Assembly: GCA_041483455.1 (NCBI GenBank)
Contig: JBGPFS010000045.1
Coordinates: 1 to 13,884, forward strand
DNA length: 13,884 nucleotides
Source: JBGPFS01 sp041483455
GTDB taxonomy: Bacteria > Chloroflexota > Limnocylindria > Limnocylindrales > CSP1-4
Direction: 5' to 3'
Shown: piece by piece, positions 1-6,919 of the stretch
How the letters are laid out: the number at the start of each line of letters is the position of its first letter
Position numbering within the stretch: position 1 is the stretch's first letter
Made by a program: the position numbers and the translations under genes
Notes under the pieces: generated by a model
The model's input: only the letters and a program-made list of their open reading frames with translations
What the model was told of the DNA's origin: nothing
The model's database searches: none

Positions 1-2
1 GA

Positions 3-761
3 CCGGACTGGGACGGCGCGACGTGGTCTGGGGCGGGCAGCGGCACGTACTGGACGATCAACCCGAAGGAGTACGCCGATCCCCGCAAGCACGGGCCGGA
101 GTACCTCGCCCGGTCGAGGCGGCGCTCAGGGCCGGCGGATCCGCGAGCCGGGCCGGCCAGGTCCGACGCCGCCGAGGGCGACGCACCCGGCGGCCGGGCG
201 GATCCGGGCCGCGCCGCGACGCCGGGACGGGGAGCTTCGAGCCGTCGCGACCCGCGAGGCCGCGGCCGGACGGTAGGCGGTCCCGTCGCGCCCGACCCCG
301 CCGACCCGCCCGACGCCGCGCCGCCGCGCGATCCGTCCGGGTCAGGCGGCAGGATCGGCCGCCCCGCCCGGATCGCCGTCGCACTGATCGGCTGGGCGCC
401 GCCGGCCTTCGCAGCCGGCCTCATCGTCGGCCAGCTCACGGGTTGCGCCCGGTATGCGGCCAGCTGCTCGGCGGGTCTCGAGTGGGCCGGTCCGATCCTG
501 GCGGCGGCGCTGGCCGCCCTGCTGCTCGCGGCGCTTCTCGGATTCCCGCGACTCGCCGGGCTCGCGGCCGCCGGGTCGATCGGGCTCGCGGTCGGCGGCC
601 TGCCGGCCGCGGCCGTCCTGGCCGCCGTCTCCGGCGGTCGACCCGGTGGAGACGGCACGGGCCTCATCCTCGGGGCCGTCCTGGCGACCGGCTGGCTCGT
701 CGGGGTCGGCCTGCAGGCATCCGGACGCTTCGCCGGGCTGCCGCGTACGATGGGTGCGTGA
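3..761 (+). CDS. Unrecognised membrane protein, 3' part (5' end outside window)
   Basis: The frame is open from the left edge to TGA at 759-761, giving 252 codons with no start seen, so the gene begins upstream. The first residues include the aromatic stretch YWTINPKEYADPRKHGPEY, followed by about 75 residues rich in Pro, Gly, Arg and Asp that look disordered. From about residue 120 to the end lie roughly four hydrophobic segments (near 122-143, 160-178, 184-208 and 217-236), so the C-terminal half is probably in the membrane. The stop overlaps the GTG start of the downstream regulator in a GTGA junction, which implies co-translation. I do not recognise the family. The cut-off N-terminus may carry the informative domain (a J-domain protein is a guess only). 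Confidence is for this being the coding frame, not for a function. Confidence 0.68.
   Translation, partial: PDWDGATWSGAGSGTYWTINPKEYADPRKHGPEYLARSRRRSGPADPRAGPARSDAAEGDAPGGRADPGRAATPGRGASSRRDPRGRGRTVGGPVAPDPADPPDAAPPRDPSGSGGRIGRPARIAVALIGWAPPAFAAGLIVGQLTGCARYAASCSAGLEWAGPILAAALAALLLAALLGFPRLAGLAAAGSIGLAVGGLPAAAVLAAVSGGRPGGDGTGLILGAVLATGWLVGVGLQASGRFAGLPRTMGA
746..751 (+). promoter_or_regulatory. -10-like hexamer TACGAT before the DtxR-family gene
   Basis: TACGAT ends six bases before the GTG at 758, so transcription from it would begin at or next to the start codon and give a leaderless message. It lies inside the preceding coding region. No good -35 is seen. The same geometry recurs before arsR and, less strictly, before gltX and proS. 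Confidence 0.35.
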
Positions 762-1486
762 GCCGCCGGCGCGATCAGCACGACCTGAGCAGCGCCGCCC
801 AGGAGTACCTGCTGGCGCTCCGGGCGATCGCCGGCGATGGGTCGCGGGCGACGGCCGCCCAGGTCGCCCGGCACCTCGGCGTCTCGGTCCAGGCCGCCAG
901 CGAGATGTTCCGCCGGCTCGGGGCGGACGGCCTGGTCGACCAGGCGGACGGGCGGGAGCTCCTCCTCACGGATCCCGGCCGGGCGGCGGCCGACGGGATC
1001 TTCCGGCGGCACGCCCTCCTCGAGTGGCTGCTCATCTCCGTCGTCGGGCTGGGCTGGTCGGAATCCGACGAGGAGGCCGGACGGCTCCAGGGCGCCATCT
1101 CGCCGCGGGTCGAGACGCGCCTCGACGAGATGCTCGGCCACCCCGAGACGTGCCCGCACGGCAACCCGATCGATGCCGCCACCGCCCGCCGGCGACCGGC
1201 CGGCGTTCCCCTCGACACGATCGAGGCCGGCCAGCGGGCGACGATCTACCGGATCACCGAGCCCGCCGAGGAGGACCCCGGGCTCATGTCCTACCTCGAG
1301 GCGCGGGCCCTGACGCCGGGCGCCCAGATCACGGTCCTGGCGCGCTCCGGGTCGCTCGACTCGCTCACCCTCGACGGTCCGCGTGGCCGGGCGACCCTGG
1401 GGCTGAGGCCTGCCTCGCTCATCCGGGTCCTGCCGGGCGACGCCGATCCCGGGCTGTTCCACCGGGTGCCGGCTGCCCGGACGTAG
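758..1486 (+). CDS. DtxR/MntR-family transcriptional regulator with degenerate metal site
   Basis: A 242-residue protein with the three-part DtxR layout. A winged helix-turn-helix lies at about residues 12-80, with recognition-helix region VSVQAASEMFRRL. The dimerisation/metal domain (80-138) ends in the family hallmark LGHPETCPHGNPI. A C-terminal FeoA/SH3-like domain spans about 155-230. Family members sense Fe(II) or Mn(II) and repress metal uptake genes. GTG 758 is chosen because it overlaps the upstream stop (GTGA) and gives the usual family N-terminus; the longer open frame upstream reads as shadow of the membrane gene. Aligned by eye to DtxR, ancillary ligands H85 and E89 remain. His98 becomes D104, Cys102 becomes G108, Glu105 becomes Q111 and His106 becomes G112. 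MntR Asp8 and Glu11 appear as E16 and L19. It may therefore not sense a metal in the canonical way. Family call firm, ligand inference moderate. Confidence 0.9.
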   Translation: MSRRRDQHDLSSAAQEYLLALRAIAGDGSRATAAQVARHLGVSVQAASEMFRRLGADGLVDQADGRELLLTDPGRAAADGIFRRHALLEWLLISVVGLGWSESDEEAGRLQGAISPRVETRLDEMLGHPETCPHGNPIDAATARRRPAGVPLDTIEAGQRATIYRITEPAEEDPGLMSYLEARALTPGAQITVLARSGSLDSLTLDGPRGRATLGLRPASLIRVLPGDADPGLFHRVPAART

Positions 1487-1575
1487 CGCGCGGTCGCCGG
1501 TCCCGTCAGCGCCGGCGTGACGCCCTCCCGGCCGCGACCCGGCCGAACGGTTCCGGCCTGGCGCGCCCGGTCGAG

Positions 1576-1581
1576 TACGAT
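1576..1581 (+). promoter_or_regulatory. -10-like hexamer TACGAT before gltX
   Basis: The only AT-richer hexamer in the 103-bp gap between the DtxR-family gene and gltX. It ends eight bases before the ATG at 1590, so the message would have almost no leader. No convincing -35 is visible and no strong Shine-Dalgarno precedes the ATG. Confidence 0.4.
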
Positions 1582-1589
1582 TCCCGATC

Positions 1590-3083
1590 ATGACCGACGT
1601 TCGTGTTCGCATCGCGCCCAGCCCCACCGGGCCGCTCCACATCGGGACCGCCCGGACCGCCTTGTTCAACTATCTCTACGCGCGCCACCACGGCGGCACG
1701 TTCGTCCTCCGGCTCGAGGACACCGACGTCGCCCGCTCGTCGACGGCTTACGAGCAGGACATCCTCGACGGGCTCCACTGGCTCGGCCTGACCTGGGACG
1801 AAGGTCCCGGGGTCGCCGGTGAGGCGGCCCGCGGCGGGTACGGCCCGTATCGCCAGATGGAGCGGCTCGATCGCTACCGGGCGGCCGCCGATCGCCTGCT
1901 CGCCGAGGATCGGGCGTACCCGTGCTACTGCACGAAGGAGGAGCTCGATGCCGAGCGGGCGCGGCTCGAGGCGGCCAGGCTCCCGCCGCGCTACAGCGGC
2001 CGGTGCGCGGACCTCACCCCGGCCGAGCGGGCCGCCTTCGAGGCCGACGGACGCCGCCCGGCGCTCCGCTTCCGGATCGAGCCCGGTCTCGTCGCGTTCG
2101 ACGATCTCGTCCGCGGCCGGGTCGAGATCGACGCCAGCGCGCTCGGCGGGGACATGGTCATCCTCCGGGCCGACGGGACGCCGCTCTACCACTTCACGGT
2201 GGTCGTCGACGACGCCGCGATGCGGATCAGCCACGTCATCCGGGGCGAGGACCACCTCTCGAACACCCCGAAGCACATCCTCCTCTTCCGGGCGCTCGGC
2301 GAGGCGATCCCCGCCTTCGCCCACCTGCCGCTCATCCTCAATCCGGACCGGACGAAGATGAGCAAGCGCAAGAGCCAGACGGCGATCGGCGACTACATCG
2401 CCCAGGGGTTCACCCGCGAGGGTCTCGTCAACTACCTCGCCCTGCTGGGCTGGTCGACCGGGACGGAGGAGGAGGTCCTCTCGCTCGACGAGATCGCCTC
2501 CCGGTTCGATCTCGACCATGTCCAGAAGGGCGGCGCGGTCTTCGACCGCGAGCGACTCGAATGGCTGAACGGTCAATGGATCCGGCGCCTCGAGCCGGTC
2601 GAGCTGGTCGACCGGTTGCGGCCGTTCCTGGCCGCCGAGGTCGCCGCCGGCCGGATCGACCGGCAGCCGACCGACGATGAGGTCCTGACGCTCGTGCCGC
2701 TCATCCAGGAGCGCCTGCCCGTCCTCGGCGCGGTCGGCGAGCTCATCGGGTTCCTCTTCCGCGAGCGCGTCGAGCTCGACCCGGCGCTCCTCGTCCCGAA
2801 GCGCTGGGACGCCGCGACGGCGCTCCAGGGTCTCGCCGCCGCGCGCGAGGCGATCGGCGCGGTGGGACCGGTGCGGTTCGAGGCGGACGAGCTGGAGCCG
2901 CCGCTCCGGGCGCTCGCCGAGGCGCGCGGCTGGAAGGCCGGCGACCTGTTCATGGCGATCCGCGTCGCGGTGACCGGGCGGACCGCGGCGCCGCCCCTGT
3001 TCGACACGCTCGTGGCCCTGGGCCGGGATCGCGCCCTCGCCCGCCTCGATGCCGCGATCGAGGTCCTGGCCGCGGCTGCCTGA
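1590..3083 (+). CDS. gltX: Glutamyl-tRNA synthetase (class I)
   Basis: A cytoplasmic enzyme of 497 residues, the usual size for bacterial GluRS, that charges tRNA-Glu with glutamate using ATP. The class I signature is present near the start as APSPTGPLHIGTARTALFNY, with the HIGH-type motif HIGT at residues 17-20. The KMSKS-type loop is KMSKR at 256-260. A cysteine cluster (PCYCTKEEL followed by SGRC) matches the zinc-binding insert of many GluRSs. The C-terminal helical anticodon-binding domain is complete, ending in IEVLAAAA. ATG 1590 is chosen because the family begins within a few residues of RVRIAPSPTG. It stands alone on the plus strand, with 103 bp before it and 114 bp after. It may be the non-discriminating type that also charges tRNA-Gln, which the sequence alone does not settle. 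Confidence 0.98.
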   Translation: MTDVRVRIAPSPTGPLHIGTARTALFNYLYARHHGGTFVLRLEDTDVARSSTAYEQDILDGLHWLGLTWDEGPGVAGEAARGGYGPYRQMERLDRYRAAADRLLAEDRAYPCYCTKEELDAERARLEAARLPPRYSGRCADLTPAERAAFEADGRRPALRFRIEPGLVAFDDLVRGRVEIDASALGGDMVILRADGTPLYHFTVVVDDAAMRISHVIRGEDHLSNTPKHILLFRALGEAIPAFAHLPLILNPDRTKMSKRKSQTAIGDYIAQGFTREGLVNYLALLGWSTGTEEEVLSLDEIASRFDLDHVQKGGAVFDRERLEWLNGQWIRRLEPVELVDRLRPFLAAEVAAGRIDRQPTDDEVLTLVPLIQERLPVLGAVGELIGFLFRERVELDPALLVPKRWDAATALQGLAAAREAIGAVGPVRFEADELEPPLRALAEARGWKAGDLFMAIRVAVTGRTAAPPLFDTLVALGRDRALARLDAAIEVLAAAA

Positions 3084-3111
3084 TCCCACGCGCGGCCGCG
3101 GCGCCGTGCCG

Positions 3112-3130
3112 GGATCCGACGCGCGGATCC
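3112..3130 (+). terminator. Possible hairpin after gltX
   Basis: GGATCCG and CGGATCC form a perfect 7-bp stem around a 5-base ACGCG loop, 28 bases after the gltX stop. No T tract follows, so termination is a guess from position and stem quality. Confidence 0.35.
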
Positions 3131-3145
3131 GTCCGCCATCGGCCG

Positions 3146-3178
3146 GTCGACCGCCCGTTCACCCGCCGTTAACCGCCG
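3146..3178 (+). promoter_or_regulatory. PHO-box-like 11-bp direct repeats before the response regulator
   Basis: Two consecutive 11-bp units, GTTCACCCGCC (3157-3167) and GTTAACCGCCG (3168-3178), share GTTnACC. A weaker unit, GTCGACCGCCC (3146-3156), sits in phase before them. PhoB/PhoP-type regulators bind direct repeats with an 11-bp period, and the actinobacterial PHO box has units of the form GTTCAnC. The repeats cover the -35 position of a -10-like CAGACT at 3184-3189, the usual layout of a PhoB-activated promoter. The CAGACT ends eight bases before the ATG. This suggests the downstream regulator is a PhoP/PhoB that controls its own gene. Repeats are seen directly; the regulator assignment is inferred. 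Confidence 0.55.
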
Positions 3179-3197
3179 CCTGCCAGACTGGATCCGG

Positions 3198-3890
3198 ATG
3201 GCACGCACGATCCTCGTCGTCGATGACGAGACCACGCTCCGTGAGACGCTCGTCGAGGCCCTCGAGGTCGAGGGCTTCCGGGTGGTCGCCGCCGCCGACG
3301 GTCGCGAGGCGCTCGCCCGGTTCCGCGCGGAGCGCCCCGAGCTCATCGTGCTCGACCTGATGCTCCCCGAGCTGTCCGGAGTGGAGGTCTGCCGGATCGT
3401 CCGGGCGGAATCCGAGGTCCCGATCCTCATGTTGACGGCCAAGGATTCGGAGGTCGACAAGGTCGTCGGGCTGGAGCTCGGCGCCGACGACTACGTGACG
3501 AAGCCGTTCAGCCTGCGCGAGCTGACGGCGCGGATCCGGGCCCTCCTCCGCCGCTCGGAGCAGGCCGCGACACCTTCGCCCCCGGCCGTCGTCGACCTCG
3601 GGCCCGTCCAGGTCGACCTGGCAGGCCACCGGATCCTGCGCGACGGCCGGGCGGTCCCGGTCAAGCCGAAGGCGTTCGAGCTGCTCGCGTTCCTGATCAG
3701 GAACCCCGGCCAGGCCTTCACCCGCGACCAGCTGCTCGAGCACGTCTGGGGGTACGACTACGCCGGCGAGACGCGCACCGTGGATGTCCACGTCCACTGG
3801 CTGCGGACGGCGCTGGAGTCCGACGCGGGGGCCCCGCAGTACCTCCACACGGTCCGTGGCGTCGGCTACGTCTTCCGACGCCCCGGCTGA
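3198..3890 (+). CDS. OmpR/PhoB-family response regulator, probable phosphate regulator PhoP/PhoB
   Basis: A two-domain DNA-binding regulator of 230 residues. The receiver domain (about 3-120) has the acidic pair D9/D10, the phosphoacceptor D53 in VLDLMLP, the switch T80 in MLTAKD, and K102 in VTKPF. After a short Ala/Pro linker, a winged-helix output domain (about 132-228) shows the OmpR/PhoB pattern KPKAFELLAFLIRNPGQAFT and ends in TVRGVGYVFRRPG. It should be phosphorylated by a membrane histidine kinase and then bind direct repeats. No kinase is adjacent on this strand; the PhoR-like kinase at 8197-9558 is the natural candidate partner. The PHO-box-like repeats upstream, the convergent PiT gene and the Pho genes downstream support a phosphate role. 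The family is certain, the PhoP identity likely. I leave the symbol empty because OmpR-family paralogues are hard to separate by eye. Confidence 0.93.
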   Translation: MARTILVVDDETTLRETLVEALEVEGFRVVAAADGREALARFRAERPELIVLDLMLPELSGVEVCRIVRAESEVPILMLTAKDSEVDKVVGLELGADDYVTKPFSLRELTARIRALLRRSEQAATPSPPAVVDLGPVQVDLAGHRILRDGRAVPVKPKAFELLAFLIRNPGQAFTRDQLLEHVWGYDYAGETRTVDVHVHWLRTALESDAGAPQYLHTVRGVGYVFRRPG

Positions 3891-3928
3891 TCCAGCCGCC
3901 CGGCTGATCCGGCCGCCCCGGCCTGGCT
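3884..3928. terminator. Tandem 17-bp hairpin repeat between convergent genes
   Basis: CGGCTGATCCAGCCGCC (3884-3900, containing the stop codon of the response regulator) is followed directly by CGGCTGATCCGGCCGCC (3901-3917), differing at one base. The first copy folds as a perfect CGGCTG/CAGCCG stem with loop ATC, and the second carries one mismatch. A third small inverted repeat, GGCT/AGCC, runs into the pit stop. Position between two gene ends suggests a bidirectional terminator. No T tract is present. Confidence 0.5.
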
Positions 3929-4951
3929 CTAGCCGAGTACCGCCCGGAGGGCGACGAACCCGAGCGCGGCCATGGCGGCCGACGCGGGGATGGTCAGGAC
4001 CCACGCCGCGATGATGTTGCCGGCCACGCCCCAGCGGACCGCCTTCGGTCGGTCGACCGAGCCGACGCCCATGATCGCGCTCGAGATCACGTGGGTCGTC
4101 GAGACCGGCATCCCGAAGTGGCTCGCCCCGAGGATGACGGTCGCCGCGGTCGTCTCGGCGGCGAACCCGTGGACCGGGTCGAGCTTGACGACCTTCTGGC
4201 CCATCGTCTTGATGATCCGCCAGCCGCCGCCCGCGGTCCCCATGCTGATCGCCGTGGCCGCCAGGATGATCACCGGCAGGGGCACCGCCCTGGTCGGGAT
4301 GATGCCTGCGGCGAAGAGCGACAGGGTGATGATCCCCATCGTCTTCTGGGCGTCGTTCGAGCCGTGGCTGAAGGCCATGTAGCCCGCGCTCACCACCTGG
4401 AGCCGCCGGAACCGCTCGTTCAGGCGGCCGGGATTCGCGCGCCGGAAGACCCAGTAGATGAGCGCCATCAGGCCGAACGCGAGTGCGAAGCCGATGAGCG
4501 GTGAGGTGACGAGCGGGATGAGGACCTTGTTGACGACGCCCTCGACCTGGATCGTCCCGAACCCGCCGGCTGCGGTCGAGGCGCCCAGCAGCCCGCCGAT
4601 GAGCGCGTGCGACGACGAGCTCGGGATCCCGAGCCGCCAGGTGATGAGGTTCCAGCAGATGGCCCCCATGAGCGCGCCCATCACCACGACCTGGTTCGGG
4701 TCGACGCCGGACCCGCCGAAGGGCAGCGGCCTGACGAGCCCGCCGGCGATCGTGTTGGCGACCGCTGTCCCGGTCAGCGCACCGACGAAGTTCGCGGTGG
4801 CCGACAGGAGGATCGCGTACTCGGGTCGGAGGGCCCGGGTCGAGACCGAGGTCGCGATCGCGTTGGCCGTGTCGTGGAAGCCGTTGATGTAGTCGAACCC
4901 GACGGCGAGGACCAGGATCGCGATGAGGACCGCGCTGAAGCCGTCAGGCAC
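3929..4951 (-). CDS. pit: Inorganic phosphate transporter, PiT family
   Basis: An integral membrane protein of 340 residues that takes up phosphate by cation symport with low affinity; PiT carriers typically also admit arsenate. Both inverted family signatures are present: FDYINGFHDTANAIATSVST from about residue 19, and GMPVSTTHVISSAIMGVG near 280-297. SHGSNDAQKTMG lies in the middle. About eight to ten hydrophobic segments are visible, and the length is that of the short bacterial PiT subgroup. The GTG at 4951 is the start used; it follows MPDGF-type family N-termini, and the nearest upstream ATG is out of frame. It is convergent with the response regulator, 38 bp apart, and divergent from proS. 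In many genomes pit is coupled to a DUF47 gene; here the DUF47 gene is about 2.5 kb away, beyond proS. No PHO-box-like repeat is seen upstream, so it may be constitutive. Confidence 0.96.
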   Translation of the reverse strand: MPDGFSAVLIAILVLAVGFDYINGFHDTANAIATSVSTRALRPEYAILLSATANFVGALTGTAVANTIAGGLVRPLPFGGSGVDPNQVVVMGALMGAICWNLITWRLGIPSSSSHALIGGLLGASTAAGGFGTIQVEGVVNKVLIPLVTSPLIGFALAFGLMALIYWVFRRANPGRLNERFRRLQVVSAGYMAFSHGSNDAQKTMGIITLSLFAAGIIPTRAVPLPVIILAATAISMGTAGGGWRIIKTMGQKVVKLDPVHGFAAETTAATVILGASHFGMPVSTTHVISSAIMGVGSVDRPKAVRWGVAGNIIAAWVLTIPASAAMAALGFVALRAVLG

Positions 4952-5139
4952 GCGGCATCGGGACTTCGGGTCGGCTCACGGGGTATCAGGCTAGCACGCT
5001 GCGGCCGCCTCGGACCCGCCCCGCCGGGGCCTGGCGGCGCGCTTCGGCCGGCGGCGCGCTTCGGCCGGCGGCGCGCTCCGGCCGGCAGCGCTCGCCCGCA
5101 TCAGCCGGCGGGGCGGCTCGCTCGGCTATCCTTCGGCCC
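4952..5139. promoter_or_regulatory. Divergent control region between pit and proS
   Basis: A 188-bp non-coding stretch serving two divergent genes. Near proS, TATCCT (5127-5132) ends seven bases before the ATG at 5140 and is the likely -10. The pit side has -10-like candidates around 4985-4993 on the minus strand (reading TGATACC or TAGCCT) but no clear -35. The middle holds a 17-bp tandem repeat, listed separately. Confidence 0.4.
5033..5083. repeat. 17-bp tandem repeat, three copies
   Basis: GGCGGCGCGCTTCGGCC occurs at 5033-5049 and 5050-5066 exactly, and at 5067-5083 with one change (T to C). A decayed partial fourth copy begins at 5084 with GGCAGCGCT. Each unit contains inverted GGC/GCC elements. 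It lies between the two divergent promoters. Whether it acts as a protein site or is slippage product cannot be told. Confidence 0.85.
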
Positions 5140-6864
5140 ATGCGCCTGAGTCGACTCTTCTTCACCAGCCTCCGCGACGACCCCGCCGACGCGGAGATGC
5201 CGTCGCATCGCCTCCTCGTCCGGGCCGGCTACGTCCGCCAGCTCGGGTCGGGCCTCTACTCACTCCTGCCGCTCGGGTTCCGGGTGACGAAGCGGGTCGA
5301 GCAGGTCATCCGCGAGGAGCTCGACCGGATCGGCGGCCAGGAGATGGAGATGCCGGTCGTTCATCCCGCCGAGCTCTGGCGGGAGAGCGGCCGCTACGAC
5401 CAGATCGGGCCCGAGATGGCCCGCTTCAAGGATCGCGGCGACCGGGACATGGTGATCGCGATGACCCACGAGGAGGTCGTGGCCGACCTGCTCCGCGACA
5501 TCGTCAAGAGCTACCGCCAGCTGCCCGTCATCGTCTACCACTTCCAGACGAAGTTCCGCGACGAGCCGCGCTCGCGGGGCGGGCTCATCCGGGTCCGCGA
5601 GTTCGTGATGAAGGACTCCTACAGCTGCGATCGCGACGAGGCCGGCCTCGACGCCGCGTACTGGGCCCATCACGCCGCCTATACCCGGATCTTCGAGCGG
5701 CTCGGGCTCCAGGCGATCGCGGTCAGCTCGGACGTCGGGATGATGGGCGGCAGCCAGGCCCATGAGTTCATGGTCCTCAACCCGGCCGGCGAGGACGTCC
5801 TGGTCCTGTGCGAGACCGGCGACTACGCGGCGAACCGCCAGGTGGCGGTCGTCCCGAAGCCCGGGCCGGCCGGCGGCGCGGACGAGGCGCCCCTTCCGCT
5901 CGAGGAGGTGGCGACGCCCGGGACGGCGACGATCGCCGACCTGGCGGCATTCCTGGGGATCGGCGAGGACCGGACGGCGAAGGCGACCTTCTTCACGACC
6001 GGCGACGGCCGGCTGGTCACGGCGATCGTGCGCGGCGACTTCGACGTGAACGAGACGAAGCTGGCGAACGCGGTCAAGGCGATCGGGGGGCTCCGGCCGG
6101 CGAACGTCGAGGAGATCAAGGCGGCCGGGATGGAGCCCGGCTACGGCTCGCCGATCGGCGCCCACGACACGGTCGTCGTGGTCGATGACCTGGTCGCGCG
6201 CTCGCCGAACCTGGTCGCCGGGGCGAACCGCGAGGGGTTCCACCTCCGGAACGTCAACCTGCCCCGCGACTACACGCCCGACGTGGTGACCGACATCACG
6301 AACGCCCGGGCGGGCGGTCCCTGTCCGGCCTGCGGCGGCCCGCTCATCCTGCGCAACGGGATCGAGGTCGGCAACATCTTCAAGCTGGGGACGAAGTACA
6401 CGGAGGCCCTCGGCGCCTTCTACCTGGGCGAGGACGGCGAGCGCCACCCGATCGTCATGGGCTCGTACGGGATCGGCCTCGGTCGCAACGTCGCCTGCAT
6501 CGTCGAGGCCCATCACGACGCGAAGGGGATCGCCTGGCCCGAGGAGGTCGCGCCGTACCCCGCTCACCTCGTCTCGATCGGGGCGGACAAGGAGCCGCGC
6601 GTCCCCGAGATCGCCGAGCGCTGGCACGACGCGGCGGCGGCCGCCGGGCGCGAGCTGCTGTGGGACGACCGGTCGGAATCGCCCGGGGTGAAGTTCACCG
6701 ACGCCGAGCTGCTGGGGATGCCCTGGATCGTGACGCTCTCGCCGCGCTCGCTCGCCGCGGGCGGCGCGGAGGTGACCGAGCGGGCGACCGGTGCGCGCGC
6801 CGTGCAGCCGCTCGCCGAGGTCGAGGCCTGGCTCAGCGGGGTGGGCCCGCGCCCCACCGGCTGA
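5140..6864 (+). CDS. proS: Prolyl-tRNA synthetase (bacterial type, with editing domain)
   Basis: A cytoplasmic class II synthetase of 574 residues, the standard length of bacterial ProRS, that charges tRNA-Pro. It starts with the family-typical MRLSRLFFTSLRDDPADAE. Motif 1 covers SLLPLGFRVTKRVEQVIREE. Motif 2 is seen in FRDEPRSRGGLIRVREFVMK. Motif 3 is GSYGIGLGR near residue 445. The segment of about 180 residues between motifs 2 and 3 corresponds to the INS editing domain that removes mischarged Ala-tRNA-Pro. The C-terminal anticodon-binding domain runs from about 470, including WDDRSESPGVKFTDAELLG. Motif 2 has EPRSRGGL where many bacterial ProRSs have RPRFGLMR, a modest departure. The ATG is preceded by TATCCT rather than a ribosome-binding site. 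It is divergent from pit and convergent with the unknown gene at 6920. Confidence 0.98.
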   Translation: MRLSRLFFTSLRDDPADAEMPSHRLLVRAGYVRQLGSGLYSLLPLGFRVTKRVEQVIREELDRIGGQEMEMPVVHPAELWRESGRYDQIGPEMARFKDRGDRDMVIAMTHEEVVADLLRDIVKSYRQLPVIVYHFQTKFRDEPRSRGGLIRVREFVMKDSYSCDRDEAGLDAAYWAHHAAYTRIFERLGLQAIAVSSDVGMMGGSQAHEFMVLNPAGEDVLVLCETGDYAANRQVAVVPKPGPAGGADEAPLPLEEVATPGTATIADLAAFLGIGEDRTAKATFFTTGDGRLVTAIVRGDFDVNETKLANAVKAIGGLRPANVEEIKAAGMEPGYGSPIGAHDTVVVVDDLVARSPNLVAGANREGFHLRNVNLPRDYTPDVVTDITNARAGGPCPACGGPLILRNGIEVGNIFKLGTKYTEALGAFYLGEDGERHPIVMGSYGIGLGRNVACIVEAHHDAKGIAWPEEVAPYPAHLVSIGADKEPRVPEIAERWHDAAAAAGRELLWDDRSESPGVKFTDAELLGMPWIVTLSPRSLAAGGAEVTERATGARAVQPLAEVEAWLSGVGPRPTG

Positions 6865-6868
6865 GCGC

Positions 6869-6909
6869 GGCAGCGCCCCGGACCGTCGAGCGACGGCCGC
6901 GCCGCTGCC
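6869..6909. terminator. Nested hairpin between convergent genes
   Basis: GGCAGCG (6869-6875) pairs with CGCTGCC (6903-6909). Inside, CCGTCG (6883-6888) pairs with CGACGG (6891-6896). Together they make a two-tier stem-loop in the 55-bp gap between proS and the minus-strand gene. A bidirectional terminator is likely by position. No T tract. Confidence 0.5.
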
Positions 6910-6919
6910 CCGGGGCGGG

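Noticed and set aside
23..757. Long plus-strand open frame upstream of and in frame with the DtxR-family gene
   Set aside because: Arg/Pro/Gly-rich nonsense composition; the neighbouring frame from base 3 encodes a plausible membrane protein ending exactly at the GTGA overlap.
1506..3089. 527-codon minus-strand open frame opposite gltX
   Set aside because: Antisense to a certain gltX; composition is typical of GC-rich shadow frames with no domain motif.
4952..5000. PHO box upstream of pit
   Set aside because: No pair of GTTnACC-like units at 11-bp spacing found on either strand.
5033..5092. CRISPR-like array
   Set aside because: The 17-bp units are directly adjacent with no spacers; it is a simple tandem repeat.
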